Shown: positions 42,010 to 54,050 of the stretch, piece after piece
Numbering within the stretch: the first letter of the stretch is position 1
Layout: every line of letters begins with the position of its first letter
Position numbers and translations under genes: made by a program
Assembly (NCBI RefSeq): GCF_050003625.1
Contig: NC_134401.1
Location: 95,086,852 to 95,150,851, forward strand
Direction: 5' to 3'
DNA from: Haematobia irritans
Lineage: Eukaryota > Arthropoda > Insecta > Diptera > Muscidae
DNA: 64,000 nt
The notes under the pieces: generated by a model
What the model was told of the DNA's origin: nothing
Database searches by the model: none
What the model saw: only the letters and a program-made list of their open reading frames with translations

Positions 42010-43090
42010 AAAAATTTTAAATGAAAATCTTGTTTTGCTCATACCTCCCACACTACGCCCCCAAGAGTGAAAAGAAGGTTAATTAGTGAACACCCATAGA
42101 AAATATATTTAAATTCAACCCAAATCTAAAAAAAATCGAAATATTTTTATAAAAACTTCTTTTGCTCATATCTCCTAAACTATGCCTCCTAGAGGGAAAA
42201 TGAGAATAATTCGTTATAACCCATAGAAAATCCGAAATTCAACCCAAATCTCCTAAACTATGCGTTCTACATCGAAAAAGATAATTCGTACTCACCTCTA
42301 GATAATCCGAGATTCAAGCCACTTCCTGAAAAATTTTAAATTTTTACATGAAAAACTTCTTTTGCTCATATCTCCTAAACTATGCCTCCTAGAGAGAAAA
42401 GAAGGTTAATTAGTGAACACCCATAGATAATCCGAGATTCAACCCAAATCCAGAAAAAATCGAAATATTTATATGAAGAACTTCCGTTGTTCATATCTAA
42501 GATGACATTACCTGAATTCGTGATCACCCATAGAAAATCCAAAATTCCACCGAAATCCCGAAAATTTTAAAATTTTTATATGAAAAACTTCTTTTGGTTA
42601 AGTTTTCCATAGTTTTCCATTTTCGCCCTAGAAAGGACCAACCCCAAAAAATTTAAAAATACGCCCAAATCCTAAAAAATTTGAAATTTTCGTATGGAAA
42701 GCTTCTTTTGCCCATATCTCCTAAATTAGGCATCCTAGAGAGAAAAGGACTAAAATTCGTGACCACCCCTTCAAAATTAAAAGATCCACCCAAATCCTAA
42801 AAAAACTTAAATTTTTATATGAAAAACTTCTTTTGGCCATATCTCCTTAAATATGCGTCCTAGAGCCAAAAGGACTTTAATTCGTGACCACCTCAAAAGA
42901 ATTGAAAAATCCTACACAAATTTCTATTTTTATATGAAAAACTTCTTTTGGCTATATCTCCTAAACTAAGCGTCCTAGAGCGAATAGGACCTTAATTCGT
43001 GGTCCCCCATAGAAAATCCAAAAATCTACCCAAATCCGAAAATTTTGAAAACTTCTTTTGCTCATATCTCCTAAACTATGCGTCCTACAG
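42010..43090 (+). repeat. ~115-bp tandem satellite
   Basis: Nine to ten diverged units built on 'cttcttttgctcatatctcc', 'taaactatgcgtcctagagc', 'aattcgtgaccacccataga' and 'aatccaaaattcaacccaaa'; spacing of the first phrase is mostly 110-127 bp. Two inverted units occur at 61710-61956. Stretch 41763-42009 before it has nothing recognisable. Confidence 0.72.
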
Positions 43091-43278
43091 CGATTTAAAG
43101 TTTTTGGGAATTAAGAAAACATTGTTTATTAGTTTGAGGTATCTGTTATAATTTGGGATTTTAAACTGCTATTTGTACTGGTATTTTTACGTGAATAGCT
43201 TTGTTAATATACCGTGTTAAGAGAATGATAAATTCCATAAAGAAGATCTGTATCCTAATTGTAGTTTTATTGATCCTA

Positions 43279-43934
43279 CACTGAAAAAAATATTGACCTA
43301 ATATGGAAGATTATACAACTTAAATTTTAGGACTCGAAATTTACGCAATGCTAAGGACAAAATTATTTAAAATAATGACATTATAATTAAAAGAAAGTTT
43401 ATAATCCTTGCTTCAAAAAATTTTTTCATTAAATTTAGGACACAAATCTTGAAATTTTGCGTCCCTCTGTTGAAGTTGTAGATCTTTGAAGTAAAGCAAA
43501 TGTTCCTTAAAATAAAGAAAAACATTTTTAATTTAAATAAATCGTCTTTAACTCAACTGACATATTGAGTTTTTAAATTTAAGATAAAAATGATTCAAAT
43601 ATAAGCTAAGACTTATTTTAAGGATTTGCATCTTTAAAGTTTTTTAGCATTAAGAAAACAGTTTTTACTTTGAAGTACTTGGCATAATTTGCATTTTGAA
43701 ACTGGAATTTGTTTGTACATGAATACCTATATTAATATATCGCAAACAGAGAATAAAAATTCGGTGAATGAGATCTGTATCCGATTTTAATTTTATCGAT
43801 CCTAGATTTAAAGCCAGGGAGGTCCCTAAAAAATGTCTTTTTTTTAAAGAAGCCGCATCTTTGGCTCGGAATCAATACCAAAATCCTTAAAGGAAGGTCA
43901 AAATCTTTGTATCCAAGTAAACTTTTTTTGAGTG
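43279..43934. mobile_element. TA-flanked MITE, CACTGAAAA family
   Basis: Left end CACTGAAAAAAATATTGACC after TA (43277-43278), right end CTTTTTTTGAGTG before TA (43935-43936). It has swallowed or captured a copy of ABCG intronic sequence (about 43600-43800), so it may be two adjacent elements rather than one. Confidence 0.45.
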
Positions 43935-44188
43935 TAGATTTAGAGCTACATAGGTTCCCAAAAGTTTATTATATTAAAGAGGCCGCATCTTTGGCTCAGA
44001 ATAAAGATCAACATTTTTGGATCCAAGTAAACCTTTTTGAGTACGGGAATAACTGTAAAACAGAAATATATTCAAATAAACCGCATTAAACATTCGCTTT
44101 AACATACACATACTTTCTATTTCAATTTCTTATCATCGCTTTTGTACTACTTTTGTTGTTTCTAATTAAGCCACTTGTTATACAAATA

Positions 44189-45121
44189 AAGGGTGATTCT
44201 CTTGAGGTTAGGATTTTCATGCATTAGTATTTGACAGATCACGTGGGATTTCAGACATGGTGTCAAAGAGAAAGATGCTCAGTATGCTTTGACATTTCAT
44301 CATGAATAGCCGAACGATCTGCCACAACGTCGAATTTTCAGTGAATGGGCCCTAGAAAAGTTGGCAGAAAATCCGCTGTTTTATCGACAAATTTTGTTCA
44401 GCGATGAGGCTCATTTCTGGTTGAATGGCTACGTAAATAAGCAAAATTGCCGCATTTGGAGTGAAGAGCAACCAGAAGCCGTTCAAGAACTGCCCATGCA
44501 TCCCGAAAAATGCACTGTTTGGTGTGGTTTGTACGCTGGTGGAATCATTGGACCGTATTTTTTCAAAGATGCTGTTGGACGCAACGTTACGGTGAATGGC
44601 GATCGCTATCGTTCGATGCTAACAAACTTTTTGTTGCCAAAAATGGAAGAACTGAACTTGGTTGACATGTGGTTTCAACAAGATGGCGCTACATGCCACA
44701 CAGCTCGCGATTCTATGGCCATTTTGAGGGAAAACTTCGGAGAACAATTCATCTCAAGAAATGGACCGGTAAGTTGGCCACCAAGATCATGCGATTTGAC
44801 GCCTTTAGACTATTTTTTGTGGGGCTACGTCAAGTCTAAAGTCTACAGAAATAAGCCAGCAACTATTCCAGCTTTGGAAGACAACATTTCCGAAGAAATT
44901 CGGGCTATTCCGGCCGAAATACTCGAAAAAGTTGCCCAAAATTGGACTTTCCGAATGGACCACCTAAGACGCAGCCGCGGTCAACATTTAAATGAAATTA
45001 TCTTCAAAAAGTAAATGTCATGGACCAATCTAACGTTTCAAATAAAGAACCGATGAGATTTTGCAAATATTATGCGTTTTTTTTTTTAAAAAAGTTATCA
45101 AGCTCTTAACAAATCACCCTT
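44189..45121 (+). mobile_element. DD41D mariner-type transposon, deleted copy 2
   Basis: 933 bp flanked by TA (44187-44188, 45122-45123). Same inverted ends as the copy at 29073-30004, opposite orientation, almost identical sequence, but a different internal deletion. Confidence 0.9.
44361..45014 (+). pseudogene. DD41D (rosa-like) transposase, catalytic domain
   Basis: Same 217 codons as at 29179-29832 with Ile for Met in AEILEKVAQNW. The frame stays open back to 44310 and reads DLPQRRIFSEWALEKLAENP, so this copy keeps ~17 more residues than its twin. The original ATG at 44302 is in another frame and is joined after two codons. The catalytic Asp residues are FSDEAHF, QQDGATCH and TPLDYF. Lacking a DNA-binding domain, it is not expected to work. 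Confidence 0.88.
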
Positions 45122-45123
45122 TA

Positions 45124-46144
45124 AATGTTATTTATATTTTCCGATGCAAACAGCAATGCATTTGAGAAACACATCCACGCAAACTTTATGTCATTATGTT
45201 GACAGTGACCTCTGGTGCTTTAGTTTTGCAATGAGAAAACCCAATTGGAGTCTGGTTCATGCACACAATACATGTTAAAGAAAACGGGTGTCTAATAACA
45301 ATAAAGTTTCTTTTTTATAAAATTTTGACTCTGCTTTTAACCGTTTTTCTAGAAAATATTTTTTGGAGACAAAGAGAAATTCGCAAACAATAAAAGTTGA
45401 TTTACCATGCATAATTGCCAAAATTTCCCTAAAAAGATCCTCTCAAAATATAGACATGTTAATTAAAATGTTCTCACTGGTCAATTTTGAAAGGTATTTC
45501 TTTCGTTAGAGAAACAAGCACAAAAGGGTAGAAAAAGAGAAACAATGAAAATACAACGAATAATTTTTGGCGGGAAAAGTTACGTTTCGCATAATAAGAG
45601 AACAACAGAAACAACAACTTCATAATGGCCAATTGGAACACATACATTTTACCTATGGTAGCATTGGTTACAGAAAACTAGCCAAAAAGAAATTTTTAGA
45701 ACGAAACAAAAACAAATACAAAACAAGAACTACTGAATAAATATGAATATAATTAAAATATGAATATCAAAAGTAATGTAAAGGAAACAAAAGAAAACTT
45801 ACTCAAATTTCGTAATTAATTTTTGTAATTTAGTATTCAATACGTTGATACTGCAACAACGATAAAATCAACTCCAACAGCCACGTATACATTAGCAATA
45901 TTTATCAAGTTCTTGACTCACGGTTGTGAATAAATCGAATTAAAAACAAGAACTAATTAAACAAAACCGAAGAAGAAAAATAGAAGATTAGCAAAATCCA
46001 CGGATCACATTCATAAATAACTAAAACCACAAAATAAAGACGGACACAACACAAAAGTCAACCACACAAAACTAAAATACTAACTGACGACTGTTGTGTG
46101 TGCAGAAATGCTGGATACCAACACAAAAGGTAAGCGGATATACG
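45124..46144 (+). other. Possible promoter and 5' UTR region
   Basis: About 1 kb free of recognisable repeats, unusual for this window, with A-rich sequence like an insect 5' leader before the candidate exon at 46108. No clear TATA box. Weak evidence only. Confidence 0.25.
46108..46129 (+). CDS. Candidate first coding exon of an unidentified gene
   Basis: GCAGAAATG starts MLDTNTK and one further base before a good donor (G|GTAAGC). If real, the gene continues in phase 1 beyond an intron that holds the hAT-like elements downstream. Seven codons cannot be identified by homology. Confidence 0.22.
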
Positions 46145-46545
46145 GTCTCACTTAGAGGTGTGCGCGTGACTCGAAATCTTCGTGACACGCGTGATTCACG
46201 CGTGAGTCACGTGATTCGTGAATGAAATTTTGACCAAATCACGTGAATGTGCGTGAATGGGACTGAACAAAAATGTGTCGTGCGTGATCGTGCGTGAACA
46301 TCAAATTCTGTTCGTGAATGTGCGTGAGTAAATTTTTTTCAAAATCACGCTCACGACAAAATTCACGCTCACGAAGAAATTCACGTTCACGAAGAAATTC
46401 ACATTCACGAAAACTTCACACTCACGATGACATTCACGTTCACGAAAAAATTCACGTTCACGAAAAATTCACGCTCACGAGAAAATTCATGCTCACGAAG
46501 AAACTCACATTCACGAAAAATTCACGCTCACGATGAAATTCACGT

Positions 46546-47148
46546 TCTTCTTGTGCAAAATGTTAAGCAAAGTGGGGTAAAACTCTGGCTTCTGGGGCCA
46601 TATAAGTTCATATCGGGCGAAAGCTATATATGGGAGCTATATCTAAATCTGAACCGATTTCAACCAAATTTGGCACGCATAGTTACAATGCTAATTCTAC
46701 TCCCTATGCAAAATTTCAACTAAATCGGAGAAAAAAATTGGCCTCTGTGGGAAAATAAGTGTAAATCGGGCGAAAGCTATATATGGGAGCTATATCTAAA
46801 TCTGAACCGATTTGGCTGATATTTGGCAAGTTTTTCGAGACTCATAAAATATTCGGATGTACGGAATTTGAGGGATCGTCTTTGAGCCGAAACAGGACCC
46901 TATACCAAATTTTAGGACAATCGGACTAAAACTGCGAGCTGTACTTTGCACACAAAAATACACCAACAGACAGACAGACGGACAGACAGACAGACAGACA
47001 GACGGACATCGCTAAATCGACTCAGAATTTAATTCTGAGACGATCGGTATACTAAACGATGGGTCTCAGACTTTTCATTCTTGGCATTACATACAAATGC
47101 ACAAACTTATTATACCCTATACCACAGTAGTGGGAAGGGTATAATAAT
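46546..47148 (-). repeat. DINE-1-like family B inside the hAT element
   Basis: Modules 'gggcgaaagctatatatggg' and 'tggcacgcatagttacaatg', then (GACAGACA)n, 'taaatcgactcagaatttaa' and the palindrome 'accctataccacagtagtgg'. Truncated on its far-end side. Confidence 0.7.
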
Positions 47149-47524
47149 GATTGAACATTTTTACATTTTTTAAATTGAAAACATACTTCCAAATAAAAAA
47201 TTAATAATTTTCGGAAATAATTGGTTTCATTGGTTCATTAAATTTTGGCTTAGATGTAAAAAAAATAATTCTATATAGTATAATTATAATATATGTAATT
47301 ATAATATAATAAAAAATAAAATAAGCAAACAATAACACTATAAATCATTGATTGCCTCAATTAAAAATTAATTAAGTTTTTCGGCCAAAATCAATCCAAA
47401 TTTTAATTGAATTTATATTTTGAGTTGATTAAAATGTTAATTGTATCTGTTAATTTTTTAATTGAGTACGTTTTCAACTTCAGATTTTTAATTAGAAATA
47501 TTTTGGCGAATTTGTGTGATTAGC

Positions 47525-48170
47525 TCATTTGTATCACGAGCGAGAGTGAGTAAGTTTTTAAGTTCGTACTCATTCGTGAATTACATTTTTCGTTTGTTTT
47601 GTAAGTATAATAGTCGTGAACGTGCGTGAGTTGCATTTTACATCGTGAGCGTGCGTGAATAGTTTTTTTATGAATCGTGAGTGTGTGGAAGTACGTTTCA
47701 TTGTTCGTGAACGTGCGTGAGTAGTTTTTTTTTTCGAATCGTGAGTGTGCGTGAATAAGTTTGTTGTTCGTGAACGTGCGTGAGTTGATATATCCCGTCG
47801 TGAGCGTGCGGTAGTCACTATTCTGCAATCGTGAGTGTTTATCTTTGCAGGATTTTGGTTCGTGAACGTAAGTGAGCGTGAATCAATAAAAACCTTCGTG
47901 CATGAATGTTACGAATTCATTCGTGAGCGTGCGTGAGTGTGAGCAATTCCAAAACGGGCGTGCGTGATCGTGCGTGAATGTTACGAATTCATTCGTGAGC
48001 GTGCGTGAGTGTGAGCAATTCAAAAACGGGCGTGCGTGATCGTGCGTGAATGTTACGAATTCATTCGTGAGCGTGCGTGAGTGTGAGCAATTCTAAAACA
48101 GGCGTGCGTGATCGTGCGTGAATGACATTTTGAATTTGTGAGCGTGCGTGAGCGTGCGTGAAAACTCCCT
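47525..48170 (+). repeat. CGTGAGCGTGCGTGAG minisatellite
   Basis: Variable ~16-50-bp units around 'cgtgagcgtgcgtgagt'. Three nearly identical ~57-bp units (47905-48090) contain 'gaatgttacgaattcattcg' and 'gagcaattc.aaaacgggcg'. SR/HTHD-rich short open frames here are by-products. Confidence 0.75.
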
Positions 48171-48301
48171 CACGCGCACACCTCTAGTCTCACTATCCTC
48201 TTGCATAGGAAACGGAATAATTTTCTCATATAATATGTAGAGAATTTGTGTCTCACTCTCTCTCTCACTCTCTTTCATTCGTCTATGGAGCTGTAGTAAA
48301 C

Positions 48302-49768
48302 CAGTGTTTTTTGATTCTTCCCCCCAAATCTTAAGAAAAAAAACCCCAAATTGGTCTAAACTTTTTTCAAGAAACCCCAAATAATTTAAGAATGTTAATA
48401 AGTCAAAAAGGTGTCCCAAATTTCGTTAAAAAATCCTGCAGTGATACACTTTACAAATTAAATTTAACACAAATATATATATACTGAACGATTTTTTTTT
48501 TTCTGAAGAACAAAATTTCTTTTGAAGTAAATAAAAATCAGTAGATAACATCATTATACTACTTTTCACAAATTCGGGTTTATTTGTCTAAAATTTCGTT
48601 CCTGAGGAAAGTAATTTTACTATGGGTATAATAATACAAAATGTATATCAATATAAAGAGCAGACAAAACAATATAATTCAATGTATAAATCTTTCAAAT
48701 CAAATGAATTAAAACAACGACAAAAATTAAAGTTCAGTAAATATATACATTATTCGCCAAAATTGTACACTGAAAAAAAAAGCATACCCGGTTCCAAAGA
48801 TTTTGTCTTTACTTTAAAAAATTTGGTATTGATTCCGAGCCAAAGAAGCGGAGAATACAAGTAAGGATACTTTTAAGACACAATTTTCTTTTAAAATCGG
48901 GTTTTGTGTACTTGCTTCTAGGAAGAAAATTTTAATTTTTCGCTTTTTCAGCTCTTTTTCTTCATATGCTATCAAAGTCCTTTAAAAACAAGTTAACGAC
49001 GACTTTATTTTCCAAATTAAGACTCGACTTCCAGAATAAATTTTGGTACGTTTCAAGTAAAAGACGTCTTTAAAATAAAGTGTTGAAAAACATGTCCTAT
49101 ATTTGAACAATTTTTTGCTTTGTAGTCAAGATGCAAAAAGGCAACAAATTTAAAGACAATTTCATTAAATTTAAAGATTTTTTCTAAAGTATTAAAGTCA
49201 AGTTGACCTTAGCCCAAACATTTTTTCTTTCATGTTATGATATCCATTTTTAAATCAAATCACTTAATTATAAGAACAATATGACTTCATTGAAAAGTTT
49301 ATCGACCTTTGGTCAAGGAAAAAAACTTTATACTAGAGAAATGTGTCTTCTATGCTAAGCAAAATTTGCATTCGTATTTTAAAGACATGAAATCTTTGAC
49401 CTCACGACAATATTTTTTTCAGTGTAGGCGTGAAATTATGAGACCAATAATTTAATATTACAATACCATTTCTTAATTTGTTTTTAATTGTATCAAATAT
49501 TAAAAATGCCTCTTCAACAGATGCGTTTAAAACAGAATGTCATTGCTTACTTGCTTGTATTTAAGAACATGGGTTGACTTCCCTCATTTTTTTTTCAAAA
49601 TTCATGCCAGAATTGTTCCAAATTTTGTTGAGAATTGCTCCACTTTATAGGCTCTAAAATAATTTTTTACCCCCAAAAATCCCCCAAATAAATGTTACCC
49701 CTAAAAATCTCCCTAAACGTGTAAAAACCCCTAAATTTGGGGGGAAAACCCCCAACCAGGCAACACTG
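48302..49768. mobile_element. hAT-like element with MITE nested inside
   Basis: Ends CAGTGTTTTTTGATTC and (reverse complement of the right end) CAGTGTTGCCTGGTTGGGGG. Target duplication TAGTAAAC / CAGTAAAC (48294-48301, 49769-49776; one mismatch). Subterminal runs CCCCAAAT and ATTTGGGGGG are inverted. The MITE at 48768-49424 lies inside. No coding part. Confidence 0.72.
48768..49424 (-). mobile_element. TA-flanked MITE, CACTGAAAA family, long form
   Basis: 657 bp, inverted ends CACTGAAAAAAAA, TA at 48766-48767 and 49425-49426. The right ~250 bp are the reverse of the 53789-54050 copy; the left part is extra sequence including a second pair of splice-like GTAAGGATAC words. Non-coding. Confidence 0.7.
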
Positions 49769-49887
49769 CAGTAAACTAACTGAAGTGTGGTGGAAACAAT
49801 GACTAGCTACCAATGATGGCAAATAACTATTTTATAGGTACATTAGCTATAAATTTTTATACCCTTCACCACTACTGTAGTACAGGG

Positions 49888-52077
49888 CAGGGCTGTGGAG
49901 TCGAGCCAATTTTGCTCGTCTCCGACTCCGACTCCAGCATTTTTCATCAGCTCGACTCCGACTCCGACTCCGGAGTCGACTCCGGGTAATATAAATAAAT
50001 CTCATTTTAATACCACTAATTTGTAGTTCTATTGTGGGGGTACCGTAAGTGGATCGATATAAAATATCGTATTTATTTATGTGTGCAAAAAAAAAGGTCT
50101 TAATTTCACATTAGATGCCAATTAAACTCTATATTTTAAATTTAGGGCAATGTTTAATAAATAAAATAATGCTATAAATACCCATCATAATATGAGAAGA
50201 TACCAACAGTATATGTATATGTGGACCAAAATTATTGATACTATCTCAAATCCTTTAAATTTGTTGCGAGTTTATATTCCCATATGCATGAATTTGAATC
50301 TGAATCGATTTAGACAAAATTGTATATATTTTTCTACAAAATCTATGTACTTTAAATTTAAATCTAACGTTATGGGACGTAACACAATTTTAACAAAAAA
50401 TAAAAATGCAAGCAAAGTCTAAAGTCGGGCGGGCCGATTATAATATACTCTGCACAAATTTGTATTTAGATCTACATTTTGATAAAATCTCAAATCGGAC
50501 TTCTACAAAATCTTGGCAATATTTGGGAAATATTTATAATTGTTTAGACAAATTCGCAAAAATGCATTTATGATTCATTCATTGAAAAATTTGAAAATTT
50601 GAGTCATTTCTACAAGTTTTCGACTTAGCAGTGAGCATCAGTGGGCATACAATTTTGGAAAAATTTTTGTCTAGGAAATAAAATTTTGCAAAATTTTCTA
50701 CAGAAACAAAATGTTGACTAAATTTTCTATTGAAATAAAATTTTGGCAAAATTTTTTATAGAAATCAAATTTTGACCAAATATATAGAAATAAAATTTTT
50801 ATAGAAATAGAATTTGGCAAAAATTTTTATAGAAATAAAAGTTTGAAAAAGTTATCAATAGAAATACAATTAAAAAAATGTGTAGCAAACAAAATTTTGC
50901 AAAATTTTCTATAGAAATAAAATTTTGCAAAATAACATATTCTATAGAAACAAAATTTTGACAAAATTTTCTATAGAAATAAAATTTTGACTAAATTTTA
51001 TATAGAAAAAAATATTTCTATAGTAATAAAATTTCGAATACATTTTTTTATAGCAGTGAGCATCAGTAAGAAAAAAAGTTTTGAGCAAATTTGCTATAGA
51101 AATAAAATTTGACAATTTTTTCTTATAGAAATAAAATTTTGAAAAAATTATTATTAAAAATACAATTTTAGAAAAATTTTTGTGTAGTAAATAAAATTCT
51201 GCAAAATATTCTACAGAAACAAAATTTTGACTAAATTTTCTATAGAAATTAAATTTTGACAAAATTTTCTAGTAAAAAAATTTATTACTATAAAATTTTG
51301 ACAAAATTTTCTATAGAAATAAAATGTTTCTAATAAAAAATCTATTACTATAAAATTTTGGCAAAATTTTCTATAGAAATAAAATTTTGACTTAAATTTT
51401 TATAGAAATAAAATATTAATAGAAATAAAATTTAAAAAAAAAATGTGTAACAAACAAACTTTTGCAAAATTTTCTATAGAAATAAAATTTTGCAAAATAT
51501 TCTATAGAAATAAAATTTTGACTCAATTTTCTATAGAAATAAAATTTTGACAAAATTTTCTATAGAAAATAATATTTCTATAGTAATAAAATTTTGAATA
51601 AAGTTTTTATAGAAATAAAATTTTGACAAAATTTGCTATAGAAATAAAATTTTGACAACATTTTTTATAGAATTAACATTTTGACAAAATTTTCTATAAA
51701 AAACAACTTTGAAAAAATTTTCTGTCAATATTCCACATATGTATATGGCCTTAAAATAAAATTAAAAAAAATAATTTCGGGTATTAAAATGGATCGATCC
51801 AGTCCATCTGCTAGTCTAACATTCTAGGAAACATCAAAAGATAGCCGTAATTGGAAGTTGATTTTCATTTACAATCATGCTGTACATTGATCGAATGAAT
51901 AACGCAATGGAAACTAATTTGCGTAAAAACTTGCTTAGTTAAAAAAATGTGAAGTGTTTTAAAAAATTTGGTTTAGCCGGAGTCGGAGTCGAGCAAAATT
52001 TTTACGACTCCGACTCCGACTCCAGCAAAATCTTATGACTCCGACTCCAAGACTCCGACTCCGGCTCCACAGCCCTG
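49888..52077. mobile_element. hAT-like element, GACTCC-repeat ends
   Basis: 2190 bp. Inverted ends CAGGGCTGTGGAGTCG / (reverse complement of the right end) CAGGGCTGTGGAGCCGGAGT, exact 8-bp duplication GTACAGGG (49880-49887, 52078-52085). Arrays of CTCCGACTCCGACTC lie just inside both ends, inverted with respect to each other. The interior has a short family B end (50410-50460) and the AT-rich minisatellite at 50660-51740. No transposase. Confidence 0.9.
50660..51740 (+). repeat. AT-rich ~28-30-bp minisatellite
   Basis: About 30 or more units of 'tctatagaaataaaattttg' plus 'acaaaatttt', with point changes and some half units. The same unit occurs at 24664-24905 (inverted) and 58600-58990. Confidence 0.8.
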
Positions 52078-52195
52078 GTACAGGGTATAATAAGTTTGTG
52101 CATTTGTATGTAACGTCAAGAAGGAAAAGTCTGAGACCCATCGTTTAGTATACCGATCGTCTTAGAATTAAATTCTGAGTCGATTTAGCGATGTC

Positions 52196-52230
<35 letters not shown>

Positions 52231-53788
52231 CTGTTGATGTATTTTTGGGTGCAAAGTACAGCTCGCAGTTTTAGTCCGATTGTCCTAAAATTTGGTATAG
52301 GGTTCTGTTTCGGCTCAAAGACGATCCCTATTGATTTTGGAAAAAATCGGTTCAGATTTAGATATAGCTGCCATATATATTTTCACCGATCTGGTCATAA
52401 TTGGAGTGTATATCAACCGATCTTCCTCAAATTCCGTACATCCGAATATTTTATGGGTCTCAAAAAACTTGCAAAATATCAGCCAAATCGGTTCAGATTT
52501 AGATATAGCTCCCATATATAGCTTTCGCCCGATTTACACTCATTTGCCCACAGAGGCCAATTTTTAACTCCGATTAAGTTGAAATTTTGCACAGGGAGTA
52601 GAATTAACATTGTAACTATGCGTGCCAAATTTGGTTGAAATCGGTTCAGATTTGGATATATCTCCCACATATAGCTTTCGCCCGATTTACACTCATATGA
52701 CCACAGAGGCAAATTTTTAACTCCGATTTAGTTGAAATTTTGCACAGGGAGTAGAATTAGCATTGTAACTATGCGTGCCAAATTTGGGTGAAATCGGTTC
52801 AGATTTGGATATATCTCCCATATATAGCTTTCGCCCGATTTACACTCATATGACCACAGAGGCCAATTTTTAACTCCGATTTAGTTGAAATTTTGCACAG
52901 GAAGTAGAATTAGCATTGTAGCTATGCGTGCCAAATTTGGCTGAAATCGGTTCAGATTTAGATATATCTCCCATATATAGCTTTCGCCCGATTTACACTC
53001 ATATGACCACAGAGGCCAATTTTTAACCCCGATTTAGTTGAAATTTTGCACAGAGAGTAGAATTAGCATTGTTGCTATGCGTGCCAAATTTGGTTGAAAT
53101 CGGTTCAGATTTAGATATAGCTCCCATATATATGTTTTTCTGATTTCGACAAAAATGGTCAAAATACCAACATTTTCCTTGTAAAATCGCCACTGCTTAG
53201 TCGAAAAGTTGTAAAAATGACTCTAATTTTCCTAAACTTCTAATACATATATACGAGCGATAAATCATAAATAAACTTTTGCAAAGTTTCCTTAAAATTG
53301 CTTCAGATTTAAATGTTTCCCATATTTTTTTACTAACATTGTGTTCCAACCAGGGATCCGGAGCGGAGCGGAGCAAGCCCTTTTTTTGCCGGAGCGGGAG
53401 CGGCATTTCTAAAATCCGGAGCGGAGCGGTTTCCAAATGAAAAACCGCTCCGCTCCGAATAAAATATTACTTGAATGAAATGTGTAACTTTGAAATTACA
53501 CTGTGTAGGTAATTTCAAATATAGCTAGTACTTAGCGTAGTGTGAGTAAACGTTTAAAATGTACGATATGTATTTTTGTACGTACGTACATTGGGGAAAA
53601 CACAACGTGTTTTTTTAGTAATTATTTTCAAAAACGGCAAATGTCAAAATATATCTCTAGTATGTGCTGTAAAAGTAACAGCAGTACTTTCGATCAATTT
53701 CAACCCGTATTACTACAAAGATGTTTGTAATGAACGTCAAATAAATGCAATTAAAGATCTTATTTCTATTTAATTTTTTAGTTTTCTA

Positions 53789-54050
53789 CACTGAAAAAAA
53801 TATTGTCATGAAGTCAAAGATTTCATGTCCTTAGAATAAAAATGCAAATTTTGCTTAACATGGAAGACGCATTTCTCTAAAATAAAGTTTTTTCCTTGTC
53901 CAAAAGTCAATAAACTTTTGAATGAAGTTGTAATGTCCTTATAATTAAGTGATTTTACTTAAAAATGTGTATCATAACATGAAAGATAACATTTTTGAGG
54001 TAAGGTCAACGTGACTTTAATAATTAAGAAAAATTCTTTTTTTTTCAGTG
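53789..54050 (+). mobile_element. TA-flanked MITE, CACTGAAAA family, short form
   Basis: 262 bp, inverted ends CACTGAAAAAAA flanked by TA (53787-53788, 54051-54052). Contains 'tcaaagatttcatgtcctta' and 'ataaagttttttccttgtcc'. Other copies or pieces: 48768-49424, 43279, 54661-54950, 27164-27310, 30110-30260. Confidence 0.8.

Larger units (their letters stand above)
46153..48186. mobile_element. hAT-like foldback element with CACG minisatellites
   Basis: Perfect inverted ends TAGAGGTGTGCGCGTGA and exact 8-bp duplication GTCTCACT (46145-46152, 48187-48194). The left arm is 'ttcacgctcacgaagaaa' repeats (46340-46545) and the right arm is 'cgtgaacgtgcgtgag' repeats (47525-48170), complementary over hundreds of bases. 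Between them sit a family B copy and AATTAA-rich MITE-like sequence (about 47350-47515). No transposase. Confidence 0.88.

Noticed and set aside
46318..47828. SR-rich and HTHD-rich open frames resembling SR proteins
   Set aside because: Direct translation of the TTCACG/CGTGAA minisatellite in the hAT foldback arms; overlapping frames on both strands look equally open.
46546..53120. Ordinary GTCT/GACA microsatellites as independent loci
   Set aside because: Each lies at the same place in a DINE-1-like copy, so it is part of that element.
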